In this document: positions 29,814 to 40,740 of the stretch, piece by piece
How positions within the stretch are numbered: position 1 is the stretch's first letter
How the letters are laid out: every line of letters begins with the position of its first letter
Assembly (NCBI GenBank): GCA_001661515.1
Contig: LUVW01000046.1
Coordinates: 39,592 to 103,591, forward strand
Reading direction: 5' to 3'
Length of the DNA stretch: 64,000 nt
DNA from: Capniomyces stellatus
Taxonomy: Eukaryota; Kickxellomycota; Harpellomycetes; Harpellales; Legeriomycetaceae
Notes under the pieces: generated by a model
Databases searched by the model: none
Told to the model about the DNA's origin: nothing
What the model saw: the letters and a program-made list of their open reading frames with translations, nothing else
Program-made: the position numbers and the translations under genes

Positions 29814-32800
29814 CTAGACATTTCCAGTGTCCAAACTTGGTGAAGATGTAGAGTTTGCAGTTTCATCGCCCAAACGGTTAGTTGTACTAGCACCAGCACC
29901 AGCACCAGCACCAGCACCAGCACCAGCACGGTTACCAGCATCAGGATTGTTCACATTGGAACTTTGGTCAGTCAATAACCCTGACTCTGATTTCGGCGTA
30001 TTGTTTCCAGAACCCAACCCCAATCCCAACCCCAATCCCAACCCCAATCCTAACCCCGTACCTGAGCCTGTACCTGAGCCTGTACCTGAGCCTGTACCTG
30101 AGCCTGTACCTGAGCCTGTACCTGAACCTGTACCTGAACCTGAACCTGAACCTGAGGCACGCTGCCTAGAAATGGGCGATGTAGACCTCCAGTCTCGACC
30201 CACTTCACCACCCAATGCAAAAGTACCAGCACCAGTACCAGCACCAGTACCAGTACCAGTTCCAGCACTGCTATTACTGGCATTGGCAGCGTTTGTGCTA
30301 GAATAGGCAGGAGAAGTACTGTTAGAGTTTCTGGTAAAGGTACCAGCACCGCTTCTGGGGTATAGACCAGTGGAGCTCAGAGTTTGGGGAGACAGGTAGT
30401 TTGAGGTAGGGTTAGAAGACAAGGGAACGGCACGTTGGTCTCTGGTGTTTGAACCAGAGTACTCACGGTCCCACCACCGGTCTCTGTCGCGGTCATAACT
30501 TGTGCGGCGGTCTTTGGTGCTAACAATTTCGCCAACTTCCTTTTCGGCATCGCGTTCGGATCTTGCGTACTGGTAGTCGGAGAAATGTCTTTCTCGATCC
30601 CTGGGATCTCTGGAATCTCTGGGGTCTCGGTCACGATCACGATCTCTTAGATCTCTATCACGGTCCCTATCGCGATCTCGATCTCGATCTCGATCCCGAC
30701 CATCTCGGCTATCACGGTCTCTTCGGTATGGCAACCCGGCCGACGTGGAGGCTGATACAATGTTTGTGGTAGAGTTGGGACTATTGTAACTGTAAACTCT
30801 TTCACGGTCTCTTGAATCTCTTGAATCTCTTGAATCTCTTGAATCTCTAGGGTCTCTTGAATCTCTAGGGTCTCTAGGGTCTCTAGGGTCTCTATCGCGG
30901 TCCCTATCTCGATCACGGTCTCGGTCCCGGCCATCACGGTCTCTTTCCCGGTCTCTGTTGTGAAGTTTGGCTCGGCCATCACGTTGCCTGTCCCAAGCCC
31001 GGTCTCGCTCACCATCCCAGGGGCGGTCTCGGGAACGGTCACGGTCACGGTCACGGTCATACGAGTACATACCAGCAACTCTATCACGGTCATACCGCCT
31101 AGCATTGTCGTATCTTAGGTACGTTGATGACCCAGGCAAAGAAGGAGACTGCAAAGCATCAGTTCGGACCTGCTGAGGTGGCGGTGGAGGTGGTGGTGGA
31201 GGCGGAGGAGGCGGTGGAGGAGGAGGTGGTGGTGGTGATGAAGTAGAAGTCACCGTGACAGAATCTACTTTGTCAACATCAACATCAACATCAACATCAA
31301 CATCAACATCAGCATCAATATCAATATCATTAGCAGCATTGACATCAACATCAGCATCAACAACATCATTTGAAGTATCAACTATAGTTTTAGTTGAGGT
31401 ATTAACTATATTGTTAGTTGAGGTTAAAGTAGCCGATGTCAACGTGGTATAAGGCTGTTGTGGTCTGATTACGTTAGGCCACTGAATCAAACTTGACGAT
31501 GAGCCAGTAAAACTGGTTGCGGCTGAAGGAATAGAAAAGGCTAGAACATTAGCCAAAGCAGCTGGTGTAGGTGTAGTCATTGATGTTGATGTTGATGTTG
31601 ATGTTGAAATAGTTGGTTGATGAGTCAATAGGGTATCGGAGCCTGCAGAATTAGATGTTTGAGTAGAAGTTGGCAACGAATGAGGGAGAAAATGTGATGG
31701 ATGCGGATGTGGAGGGTGAGGAAGACGAGGTGGTGGTGGAATGTGAGAAGGTGGTGGTGGTGGAAGATGAGAGGGAGGAGGAGGAGGAGGTGGTGGTGGT
31801 GGTGGTGGTGGTGGGTGGTGATGGTAAAGGTGTGGTAATGGATGATTAGACCCAGGAATAGAAAGTGGCATTGGAATTGATATTGGAATTGAAGATTGCG
31901 GTAGTGAAGGTTGTGGTAGTGATGGAGGATGAGCCAATGGTAATGATTGTGGTAATGATTGTGATAATGATTGTGGCTGTGGCTGTGGCTGTGCTGACCG
32001 AGTTCCTGAAGTTTGGTGAACCAGAGATTGACCAATTTGACTAGGAATTAACTGTTCAGATAACAAGGTTGTGCTACCAACTGGTTGAGATATCAACCCC
32101 ACAGCACCAACATTTGAGCTAGACACTGTAGACACTGCCAGACCCTTGACGCTACTTGCTGATCCTGATTCTGGTGCTGGTGCTGGTGCTGTAGTGGAGG
32201 ACAACACATCATCAGCCACAATTCCTCCCAGCTCCTTGTGCAACAAATCCGTGATTTTCTCAATCTTGGGTGTTTTGCCAACCTGATCAGAATTATTATT
32301 GTTTATTCCTCCTGTGTTTAAACCCGGACTTGATCCAGTAACACCTGAATCCAATGTCTGTTGTTGTTGTTGTTGTTGTTGTTGTCTTCGTCTGTTATAT
32401 TCTTCAAGCGACACTTTGACTTTGGGTGCTGGAACTGTAATAGGTTCTTCTTTCACTGTAGTGTTGACATCGCTCCTCTTTTCATTGGCACTTACTTGTT
32501 CCAGTTTCGTCTTGGTTTTGTCCATTATCTTTGTCTTTGTATTTGTCTCCGGTTCTGCTCCCAAACTTCCTGCGTTGGGTTTACCCACTGTTCCTGCAAG
32601 AACCACCTGTTCATCCTTGGGCGACTCTGCTACTACCAATGACTTTCGCTGTCTATTGTACTCTTCCAACGATAATCTTGTCTTTTTAGCCGAATTTGAT
32701 CCCGTTACATTTACTTCACCAATTTCCTTACTATCTTTAATTTCCTTACTATCTTTAATTTCCTTACTATCTTTAATTTCCTTACTATCCTTACTATCTT

Positions 32801-35711
32801 GAACCTCTGATTCTAGATTCACTTTACCTGATAATAAAGCCTCGGCCTCACCCTTATTCTCATTATTAATATTAATGTTGTTATTACTAATAATGGTACC
32901 ATCAATCTCATGTTTTGTTTCTGGTTCTTTTTTGCTGCTTTCTAATGTGTTTAGGTAAATATTCATCCACCGTTTCTTTAGCGATTCTGCCTGTTTAAGA
33001 GTTCTGATTCGACTTCGTCTCTTCTTCCTACTCTTCTGCAAACTATTATCTACCATCCCCATCCCCATCCCCATCCCCATCCCCATCCCCATCTCCATCC
33101 CCATCCCCATCCCCAATCCCAATCCCAATCCTACGTTAGTGCCAGAGTTCATGCTTGTACTTTCAGCTGGTTCCAACCGATTCCGCGCTAATCGTCGATC
33201 AAACTCTTCATTCGACTCATCGCCTACTTCTATATCCTCCTGCTCCTCGCTATTCTCGTCTTCGTACTCTCCACTCAACATTGTGTTGCTGCTGTTTCTT
33301 TCCACTGATCCCATCCGCCTTTTTCTTCGCTCCTCATTCCCATCTCTATACATATCCCTACTTTTATCTCTATTTCTATACCCCTTCACCTCATCCTCAT
33401 CCTCATCTTCCACCTCCTCCTCCTCCTCACCATCATCATCATTGGCTAGCCCGTGTTTCCTTCCTATTCCGGATTCACCAGTCTGCCTTTTCCCATACTT
33501 TCCATTCGTTAGTCCAGCTACCCACTTTTCGTTTTTACTGTTACCCTCTCTATCCTGCCACTCTGTACCATATTTGTTTTCATTTTCATCTTCATTTTCA
33601 TTTTCATAGTCATACTCATTACTATTAGTGTTGCTATTATTGTTGCTATTACTATTACTATTGCTGTTGTCATAATCGTAATCATCGCCTCCTCCAACCA
33701 CGTCCACTGACTGATAATCGTCATTTCTACCGTCCTCATACTTTATATCTTTATCTCTGCTACTGTTTCTATACCCGTCTCTTGTCTTTTCTCGATCTTT
33801 GTTTCTACTTCTTTCTCTTTCTCTGTCTCTATACTTTTCCTTATTATTATAACTTCTACCTCTATCCTTATCTCTGTCTCTGTCTCTGTCTCTGTCTCTG
33901 TCTCTGTCTCTATCCAACTCATTCAGCCTTGTTGAAGAGCTCTTGGTCACACTTTCTGATGTCGACTCGCTTCCTCCATTACTGTGCCTTCGACTCTTCT
34001 TTTCCTGCTCCATCCCCATCCCCATCCCCATCCCCAGTCCCAGTCCCAGTCCCAGTCCCAGCATATCAAACAATCTTTGTACTCGACACTTTTCTTCCCT
34101 CTTGCATCCACATCCACATCGTGTTCCCGCAAACGCCTGCCTCCACACCTTACACATCCGTCTTCCTTCCGGTGTTGCCAGGTATTGCCCAGCCTCCTCA
34201 AGTTCCTTCTTTGCTATTGCTGGCAGCTCGTCCTCTTCCCAGTTCCAACCCAACGTCAACTCCTCACCCTCCTCTATCTCTCGCCCCGCAAACATCCCCA
34301 GAATCACCATTACCTCCTGCGACTCCTGTACCCTCAGGCTCCTCACCACCACGTTTGGCTGGCAGCTGCGTCTTATGTATCGCGTCACGTCTCCCTCCAC
34401 TCGCGCATCAACACACAGGTTTATTTTTGGATGCAGTATCACACACGGCCTTGTCAGCCGCAGCAAATCATAATGGTTTTTTGGATCCTCCTTATATCCG
34501 CTTTTTAGTATTATTCTCCCCTTATATTCCCCTATAAACTGCTCCCTCTCCACCCCTCCCAAACTAAACACCCCCACTTGCCGACTCGCCGTGTTTTCTA
34601 TTATCCGCGCCTCTATATCCACTGCCTGTCCCAATAAACACATACTCGCCACTCCCAACTCTTCATTCTCACTCTCATTCTCATTATCACTCTCACTCTC
34701 ACTCTCATTCTCATTCTCACTCTCACTCTCATTCTCATTCTCATTCTCATTCTCATTCTCATTCTCATTCTCATTCTCATTCTCATTCTCATTCTCATTC
34801 TCAACCTCATTCTCATTCTCAACCTCATTCTCAACCTCATTCTCAAGTTCCTTTTTACCTTCAGTCTCAATTCCAAGCTCATTTTCAGTCTCAACTCCTG
34901 GCTCATTCACGTTTTTACTTTCAAGCTCACCTCCACCTCCACTTCCACTTCCACTTCCACTTCCTTTTCCTTTTCCATCTCCATTTCCATTTCCATTTCC
35001 ATTTCCATCCTTTGGTTTTTGTTTCTGACTTTGCTTTTGTTTTTGCCTCTGTTTTCTTGCTTCTATTCCTCCCTCTCCCCCATTAATCTTCCCATTCAGA
35101 ATATTTTGAATACACTCAATCACCTCCTCCGAGTCTATTATACTGCTCTCTATGCTTCTGGTTATCCCTTCATCCCCTGCTCCTCCTGGCGAGTTGGTCC
35201 TGTTCCCCATATGATACCCATCATCTCCCCTCGTCGGCGAACTTGCCAGCCCTCCCCCGCTATCCGAAAACCGCGACCCTGCCTTCCTCTCCCTCTGCCT
35301 AACCCCCCGCGAGTCATACGCCTTCTTCTTTTTGTCTTGCATCCCACCTTGCCCCCCCTCCTCTGTTGAAATCGACACTCTTTTTGCCTTTCCCGTCAGC
35401 GTCTTTGCCTTTTTTCGGTTCTCCTTTGCCAGCCGGTACTCTTTATCCACCCTCTGTTTCTGATACTCATACGCCCTCTTTACATTAAGCTTTCGTGGAT
35501 TGCATTGCTCACACAAGTATTCATCTGGCACATTGTCCTGCTCCACATTTACACAAATCGCATGCTGCCACACTAGACAATTCTCGCACTGAATCGTGAA
35601 CCCATCATCATCATCTATCCCACAAATGCATCTTATCACCCCTTGGTCTTCCTCTAAACCCGCTTCAAGCCCCTCTGCTTGCCGCTGATGTCTAGGTTTG
35701 TATGCCGCCAT
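29814..35711 (-). CDS. SET3: PHD finger plus SET-domain protein (Set3/MLL5/UpSET type), expanded by repeats
   Basis: 1965 residues from the ATG at 35711, no introns. A PHD finger of C4HC3 type occupies 28-70 (C28, C30, C42, C45, H50, C53, C67, C70, with W48). The SET domain is at ~370-525: [32 protein letters not shown] (~443) and EELTLGWNW (~490), followed by a post-SET CGCGC cluster. The NHSC motif is altered to RRSC and the catalytic Tyr of the DY motif is missing, as in Set3/MLL5/UpSET proteins, which act as non-catalytic scaffolds of histone deacetylase complexes. It is expected to be nuclear. The rest is low complexity: Glu-Asn (~303-350), poly-Gln (~1108-1118), poly-Pro (~1491-1511), Arg-Asp repeats (~1549-1710), Gly-Ser/Gly-Thr (~1850-1902) and Ala-Gly (~1927-1941). 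The common Set3 proteins are about half this size. Confidence 0.9.
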   Translation of the reverse strand: MAAYKPRHQRQAEGLEAGLEEDQGVIRCICGIDDDDGFTIQCENCLVWQHAICVNVEQDNVPDEYLCEQCNPRKLNVKRAYEYQKQRVDKEYRLAKENRKKAKTLTGKAKRVSISTEEGGQGGMQDKKKKAYDSRGVRQRERKAGSRFSDSGGGLASSPTRGDDGYHMGNRTNSPGGAGDEGITRSIESSIIDSEEVIECIQNILNGKINGGEGGIEARKQRQKQKQSQKQKPKDGNGNGNGNGDGKGKGSGSGSGSGGGGELESKNVNEPGVETENELGIETEGKKELENEVENEVENENEVENENENENENENENENENENENENESESENENESESESDNENESENEELGVASMCLLGQAVDIEARIIENTASRQVGVFSLGGVEREQFIGEYKGRIILKSGYKEDPKNHYDLLRLTRPCVILHPKINLCVDARVEGDVTRYIRRSCQPNVVVRSLRVQESQEVMVILGMFAGREIEEGEELTLGWNWEEDELPAIAKKELEEAGQYLATPEGRRMCKVWRQAFAGTRCGCGCKREEKCRVQRLFDMLGLGLGLGLGMGMGMGMEQEKKSRRHSNGGSESTSESVTKSSSTRLNELDRDRDRDRDRDRDRDKDRGRSYNNKEKYRDRERERSRNKDREKTRDGYRNSSRDKDIKYEDGRNDDYQSVDVVGGGDDYDYDNSNSNSNSNNNSNTNSNEYDYENENEDENENKYGTEWQDREGNSKNEKWVAGLTNGKYGKRQTGESGIGRKHGLANDDDGEEEEEVEDEDEDEVKGYRNRDKSRDMYRDGNEERRKRRMGSVERNSSNTMLSGEYEDENSEEQEDIEVGDESNEEFDRRLARNRLEPAESTSMNSGTNVGLGLGLGMGMGMEMGMGMGMGMGMGMVDNSLQKSRKKRRSRIRTLKQAESLKKRWMNIYLNTLESSKKEPETKHEIDGTIISNNNININNENKGEAEALLSGKVNLESEVQDSKDSKEIKDSKEIKDSKEIKDSKEIGEVNVTGSNSAKKTRLSLEEYNRQRKSLVVAESPKDEQVVLAGTVGKPNAGSLGAEPETNTKTKIMDKTKTKLEQVSANEKRSDVNTTVKEEPITVPAPKVKVSLEEYNRRRQQQQQQQQQTLDSGVTGSSPGLNTGGINNNNSDQVGKTPKIEKITDLLHKELGGIVADDVLSSTTAPAPAPESGSASSVKGLAVSTVSSSNVGAVGLISQPVGSTTLLSEQLIPSQIGQSLVHQTSGTRSAQPQPQPQSLSQSLPQSLPLAHPPSLPQPSLPQSSIPISIPMPLSIPGSNHPLPHLYHHHPPPPPPPPPPPPPPSHLPPPPPSHIPPPPRLPHPPHPHPSHFLPHSLPTSTQTSNSAGSDTLLTHQPTISTSTSTSTSMTTPTPAALANVLAFSIPSAATSFTGSSSSLIQWPNVIRPQQPYTTLTSATLTSTNNIVNTSTKTIVDTSNDVVDADVDVNAANDIDIDADVDVDVDVDVDVDKVDSVTVTSTSSPPPPPPPPPPPPPPPPPPPPQQVRTDALQSPSLPGSSTYLRYDNARRYDRDRVAGMYSYDRDRDRDRSRDRPWDGERDRAWDRQRDGRAKLHNRDRERDRDGRDRDRDRDRDRDRDPRDPRDPRDSRDPRDSRDSRDSRDSRDRERVYSYNSPNSTTNIVSASTSAGLPYRRDRDSRDGRDRDRDRDRDRDRDRDLRDRDRDRDPRDSRDPRDRERHFSDYQYARSERDAEKEVGEIVSTKDRRTSYDRDRDRWWDREYSGSNTRDQRAVPLSSNPTSNYLSPQTLSSTGLYPRSGAGTFTRNSNSTSPAYSSTNAANASNSSAGTGTGTGAGTGAGTFALGGEVGRDWRSTSPISRQRASGSGSGSGTGSGTGSGTGSGTGSGTGSGTGSGTGLGLGLGLGLGLGLGSGNNTPKSESGLLTDQSSNVNNPDAGNRAGAGAGAGAGAGASTTNRLGDETANSTSSPSLDTGNV
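30000..30160 (-). repeat. Gly-Ser-Gly-Thr and Gly-Leu coding repeats in the SET protein
   Basis: Tandem 12-bp units (CCTGTACCTGAG on +) encode alternating Gly-Ser-Gly-Thr, adjoining a 6-bp CCCAAT array encoding Gly-Leu. Two different unit types side by side indicate independent expansions. Confidence 0.9.
30580..30960 (-). repeat. Arg-Asp coding repeat region in the SET protein
   Basis: Hexamers such as CGATCT/CGGTCT and nonamers TCTAGGGTC/TCTTGAATC on + encode RDRD, DPRDPRD and DSRDSRD. Repeats alternate with a non-repetitive stretch at about 30720-30800. RD-rich tails are typical of RNA-associated nuclear proteins. Confidence 0.9.
31177..31236 (-). repeat. Poly-Pro coding tract in the SET protein
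   Basis: GGT/GGA/GGC trinucleotides on + encode 20 consecutive Pro, directly C-terminal to an Asp-Val repeat (31275-31320). A second, interrupted Pro/His-rich block lies at 31730-31820. Confidence 0.9.
33052..33125 (-). repeat. (CCCCAT)n hexamer array encoding Met-Gly repeats in the SET protein
   Basis: About twelve hexamers encode GMGMGMGM grading into GLGLG. A shorter array of the same hexamer lies at 34012-34065, suggesting duplication of the motif within the gene. Confidence 0.9.
34660..34830 (-). repeat. Glu-Asn/Glu-Ser hexamer array in the SET protein
   Basis: TCATTC and TCACTC hexamers on + encode a run of about 50 residues alternating Glu with Asn or Ser, immediately N-terminal to the SET domain. 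It gives a long, spurious Ser-Phe frame on the + strand. Confidence 0.9.
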
Positions 35712-38700
35712 AATATATTCTTTTTCTTCTATATATTCTCTCCCTGTATTTCCCTTTCTCCCTACTCTTTTCTCTCCCTACTCTTTTTTCTCTTTACGCT
35801 TTTGTTTTTGCTTTTGCTTTTGTTTTTGCTTTTGCTTTTGCTTTTGTTTACTCTTTAGCTTTACAACTTCTTGTCAACTACTAGTATTGTAAGCTCCCAA
35901 TCTGCCCGCTTTCCTTTTATTTTTTTTTCTTGCTTTGACCAGCTGTATCTCTCCTATTCCACTCTATTCTACTCTGTTTGGTATATATTTTTATTTGGCC
36001 AAGAGTTCTTTTTTTCTTCTTTTACTCGTTCTCGTGCGTGTGTTCTCTATACTTTTCTTTCTTTTTACTTTCTACTCCCATCAACATCAATTTCATATCT
36101 TGTGTATCCGCAGCTTGGTTTACTTTTCTTATCTTCCTTTCCCCCTTTTCTCTCTCTCTCTCTTGCTCTCCTCTTTTGTTAATCGTACTTGCTTTTCTTG
36201 TTGCTATCAATCTGCTGCTTTATTAACCTTTTGACAATTTGCTGTTTTAATGACTAATTCAATAATTCGCTTTACCATCCAAACACCAAAGCTACAGAAT
36301 TCAACTGCCACTATGTTACTTTTATTTATATTGTAGGTAGATTGGCTGCTTATTTTTGCTCCAATCCCGTTAAAATTACTATTTTTGGCTTGTGCTCTTT
36401 AATCGCATCAGCTATATCTGCTTTACAGTGCCTTTAATGTTAAACCAAGTCCTAATCCCTGCTCTCAATCGACTAAATCTACGTGTCAATTACGATTATC
36501 CTGCTCTGGTTTTAGCCTTTTGAATCGAATCTTTATTTATCTAGCATAAAAAAAAGCTATCTGTTCTTTCTTTAATTCTCCTTTACTTTTGATTTATTAT
36601 TTCCTTCTTAATTAGCTCTTTGTCTTTTTGTTTTTTTTTCTTTCTTTTTTTTCCTAATTGCTAATTCCTGTTTTACTAGTGTATTTTCTATCACTGCATT
36701 TTCTCTTCCACTCTTTCAGCTAGCTTTTTCATATCGCTTTATTATTCTTTACATTTAATTGCCTTCTTTTACTATTTCATATTCTTTGGCTATATTTACT
36801 TTTTTTTCTTTCTGTTTTATTACTTTATCGTGAATTTCCTTTTTTTTAATTTCCATTATTTTATTTCCACTCTTTTGCTTTTTATTTTCTATCTTTACTT
36901 TATTTCCTGTCCAAATCCATTTATATTGTCACCACCACTTTACTCTCTTGATGTTCCTGCTCCCGTTTTTGTTTTTTTTAACCCCTTTCATTTTCCACTA
37001 TTTACCTATCAACGTTTTTAGCCAATTACTTTATAATGCTATATTCCATTATTGCTCTTTACCAAGCTCGCCTTGGTGTTGCCAATTTACCCAAGCTTTT
37101 ACTTGTCTCCAAATCTTTATCTCTTTTTGTATTTTGCATAATTTTTATTGATTTTTTTTTTCAATCTCACGCAATCTCACAATTCAGTTTACTTTATTCA
37201 ATTTATTTCGGTTTTATTCAACTTGTACTTTTACTCTGTTATATTCAACTTGCACTTTTACTCTGTTTTATTCTACTTTTATTTTTACTCTTTATTTTAT
37301 TCAATTTTATTTTATTTTGTTTTATTTTATTTAATTAATTTCTGCTTTATTTCTTTTATCCCATTCTCATCATACTATTGGCCCAAATCACGCTTTTTTA
37401 TAAATACGCTCTTAGTTATTTGAACTAATTATCCACTACTTCCAACTCGCCCTATTTACCATTTTCCAATTTATCCAATTAATATCCTGATTACACCTAT
37501 CGTCATTGGCTACGCGTGTTTGTTCAACTAAAGACCGCTTATTCTTTTTAATTTAATTTTTTAATTTTTTTTATTTAAATCCAATATTTATAATTCCCTC
37601 TATTAGCATCGTTGACGTTTTACGTAAAATTCATCCAATACTACATCATGCTGAATTGATTTTCAACACAGCATTACCATCGCTTTACCACCTTTACACC
37701 ATCTGACTTGACCTTCTCAATGCCTTTCTCTCCTCTATTCTTTTTTTTTTCCCCTCTTCTTTCTTACAACTTTCAACTTTTCATCCAAGTCCACTTGCTT
37801 GGTATCTCTTACCCTAACTCTACACCCTCAAGATCCCCTATACCATTATCTGGCTTTAATCACCCCCTGCCCTTTTCTCTGGTATTTCCTACTCCTCCCT
37901 CCCAACCCTTTCGATTTTTATTTACCCTTTAATTTTTTATTTTTTTTACTGCTTTACGCCCTATCCAGTTGTAACCATTCTACATTTCATTCTGGCCAAT
38001 AAATTGGCTTGAAGCAAAATGTTATTAACGCGTATTTTTAATATCGCGTAACCCAGAATCACGTTTGATAATTGTTTTTTTCCAAGTAACAACCGTATTT
38101 ATTTTATTGCATGTCTATTCACGTCTAATAACTTTGTTCAGATCTAGTTCTCTTTTTTTTTCCAATTTAAACTTGTGGTTTTATCTTGCTTTTACTTTTA
38201 TTTGTCTTGATTCCTACTTTGCAACTTTGTAATATTGCATTTTTTTTCATCTCTTATCTTTTATTGCTTTTGCAGCATAACCACACTTCACTCTTTGTTG
38301 TTCTATTGCTTCCTATCTCAACCTACCTCTGCTCAGTGATCGGGGTTATCCCTTATCGACCAGCAATACACCTTTTATTTTGCCAACCCTAAATATCGAG
38401 ACAATCTCTCCGCCTGCAGCGACTCTTCACAATTAAATTTCACTTTACATATTTCAACATTATTCTTTTCCCACTTTTGCTCTCTGTACCCTACTAAATG
38501 TTTTTGGTTTAATCATTTTGCCTAATGGGTAATTAACGTGTCCCAAATCCGAAATACATTATTCCTCAAATCAAAAAGCTCTTTTACCCAGAAAATTTTT
38601 GCTGGTTATTTCTTTCTTTTCAATCTGGTAATAAAATATACTAAGGCACTATGTATAACATAAAAATAACTAGTTTGTTTTCTTTGGTTTGTTTAAAGTG

Positions 38701-39744
38701 CCAAGTTGATAATGTTGACTTTTTTTGTTGTAGCAATAACCATTGATTTCTTTCCCCTTTAACATAGGCCACTTGACCTTAATCTCAATCACCCAACTTT
38801 CCTCAGCCCTCTTGCCATTAAAATACCACCAATAATTGTTAGTAAATGATATTTTTCAACCAAAACTAAAAAAAAACCTTAATCAAACTTTTGGTACATT
38901 GTACCCTAAAAATCACCATTTAGAAAATGCAAAGTCTAAATGCTTTACGTTTTGAAAAAGGGGGGATGGTGGATTGTACGTAACGCTACTCTTTAGCAGG
39001 CTCAATTTTACTCTTTTACAACAATCAGCAAAAATGTCTAAAATACAATGCCATTCATCCCGCAAAATGTTTATTTCCATTTACCTAAAAACGTCTGCGT
39101 GATTTCTCCATTTATTTTCCTCACAAATTTTTGAGTAGGCAAGAGAACAATTAATTACTAATAATTTATTTTATTTTATTGAAACTAATAATGATATATT
39201 TTTGCAACAACTTTATTAAAGTTGTGATGTTTATCAAATGGCAATCATCGGCTCCTGATTGTATTCGAATATTTTTAATAATTTACTTGCTGAAGAGCCG
39301 AATGATTGTAAAGCATTATTCTCATAAACCTGATTTTATATACTTTTAATAATTGATACATTTCCCTTGGCATATTAAATGACTAGCGATTGCTTTGAGC
39401 TGAAAACATAAAAGTCTGAGGTAGTTTACTCACCAACCCCCCCAAATTAGACAAAACAATGTAGCAATGACAAAAGTAATCACGAGTAAACAAGACTACC
39501 AACACTTTACTACCCCCCGCTCCCGCTGTTGAGTAAAAGAGACACATACCCCATCTTTTAATAATAAATAATTATTGACAAGTCAGGAATATGCATAGTC
39601 AAAAATAAATTTATAAATTATGACTGATTATATTTTAAAACATTACTGTACAATGGATTTGTGGAGAAACAGGCTCCATTCACCTCAAAAAAAAACTATA
39701 GACAAAGCTAAAAACGTATGGTGCTAAAGCCAGCATTTCCAGAA
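35712..39744. other. 4-kb pyrimidine-rich (on +) region upstream of the SET gene
   Basis: From 35712 to about 38500 the + strand is dominated by T and C, so the sense leader of the SET gene is purine-rich for over 2.5 kb. A TTTTGC array lies at 35800-35847. 38500-39744 is ordinary AT-rich sequence. Many small open frames here are hydrophobic Leu/Phe/Ser artefacts of the T/C bias. Confidence 0.65.
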
Positions 39745-40740
39745 CTACACCTGGGTGTATCCGGCAAGCCTCGTATCCGACTTTTGCCTGTAAATCGTCC
39801 AAAGCAACACCAATAGGTACGAGGTTCCTATCACCAGAGATCCTGCTATAGCATCAATAAAGTAGTGGTTGGCAGTGATGACTATACAAAACACTGTGAC
39901 TGCAGGGTAGATATAGACGCTGTAGCATATAAGCTGGTATAAGCAATACTTTATGAAGTTTGTGGACTTTAGCCTTTTATTGGAGATAAGAAGCAAGGAG
40001 AACGTAGAGTGCCATACCATTGCTACCCATACTGCAAGCATGGTATGTTGGCTTGGTAGTGCGGCATATGGGTTGTTGAGTGTCTGCACTGACCGATCTT
40101 TCCATGAAAAAAACATGGACCCGTATCTGTCTATTGTATCAATAAATGTAAACCTGGGCATGCAAGCTCCAAGCGAGACTCCTGAAAGTGACACAAAGTC
40201 ACACTCTGGCAGTAATCGTGGTGGCATTGTAGGCATAAAAATAAACCCAAAGACAGACAGATACTGTCCCAGAACAAACACCGAGGTGAAGAATCTATAT
40301 CGTTTGAATGCCGTTGACCTTGTTGTTATGTAGACTGTTTCTCCGTACTCTTCTTTCGACTCGATTAGCGGTTCGGCCAGCTGGTCTTGACTAGACTCGC
40401 TAGCTTGTCTATTTTTAAAGTACGGGATTGCAAAACAGACAAAAAGGAATATAATAGACAGGACTGCCATGACTGGGTGTGCAGAGGCATAGTACGAGTT
40501 CCAAAACCGAACACCTCCGATATTTGCCATACTCCATTTCTGAATACTCTCTTCAATAAATATACCAAAGAACGACTCTATCTCTACAATCTTGAGTGCG
40601 TTGTATATAGCCCGGTCTTTGAAGTCGCTAAAATCGACAAAAATATGTAGCAGCATCGAGGAGCAAAAGCTCGAAAGCAGCGCCGATACTAGGATAGCAA
40701 GCTCTATTATAACCCTTAGGGCAATCTTGTATTTAATCAT
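39745..40740 (-). CDS. PAP2-superfamily membrane phosphatase/phosphotransferase (Aur1/Ipt-like)
   Basis: 331 residues from the ATG at 40740, with about six hydrophobic segments. It shows the three PAP2_3-type motifs: MPTMPPRLLPEC near residue 176, NPYAALPSQHTM near 223 (catalytic His of the PSxH motif) and ITANHYFIDAIAG near 289 (catalytic His and Asp). These are shared by fungal inositol-phosphoceramide synthase (Aur1) and related PAP2_3 proteins, which transfer or hydrolyse lipid-linked phosphate groups in ER/Golgi membranes. Length (331) and the loop between the first TMs and motif 1, rich in charged residues, fit this group rather than soluble acid phosphatases. Substrate is unknown. Confidence 0.8.
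   Translation of the reverse strand: MIKYKIALRVIIELAILVSALLSSFCSSMLLHIFVDFSDFKDRAIYNALKIVEIESFFGIFIEESIQKWSMANIGGVRFWNSYYASAHPVMAVLSIIFLFVCFAIPYFKNRQASESSQDQLAEPLIESKEEYGETVYITTRSTAFKRYRFFTSVFVLGQYLSVFGFIFMPTMPPRLLPECDFVSLSGVSLGACMPRFTFIDTIDRYGSMFFSWKDRSVQTLNNPYAALPSQHTMLAVWVAMVWHSTFSLLLISNKRLKSTNFIKYCLYQLICYSVYIYPAVTVFCIVITANHYFIDAIAGSLVIGTSYLLVLLWTIYRQKSDTRLAGYTQV

Noticed and set aside
33782..35028. Plus-strand frames of 145-251 codons opposite the SET gene
   Set aside because: They are antisense to the PHD/SET frame, with poly-(Ser-Phe) or Pro-Ser composition produced by the Glu-Asn and other arrays.
36830..38392. Several hydrophobic small frames on + upstream of the SET gene
   Set aside because: Leu/Phe/Ser/Tyr composition follows from the T/C bias of the region; none has a coherent domain.
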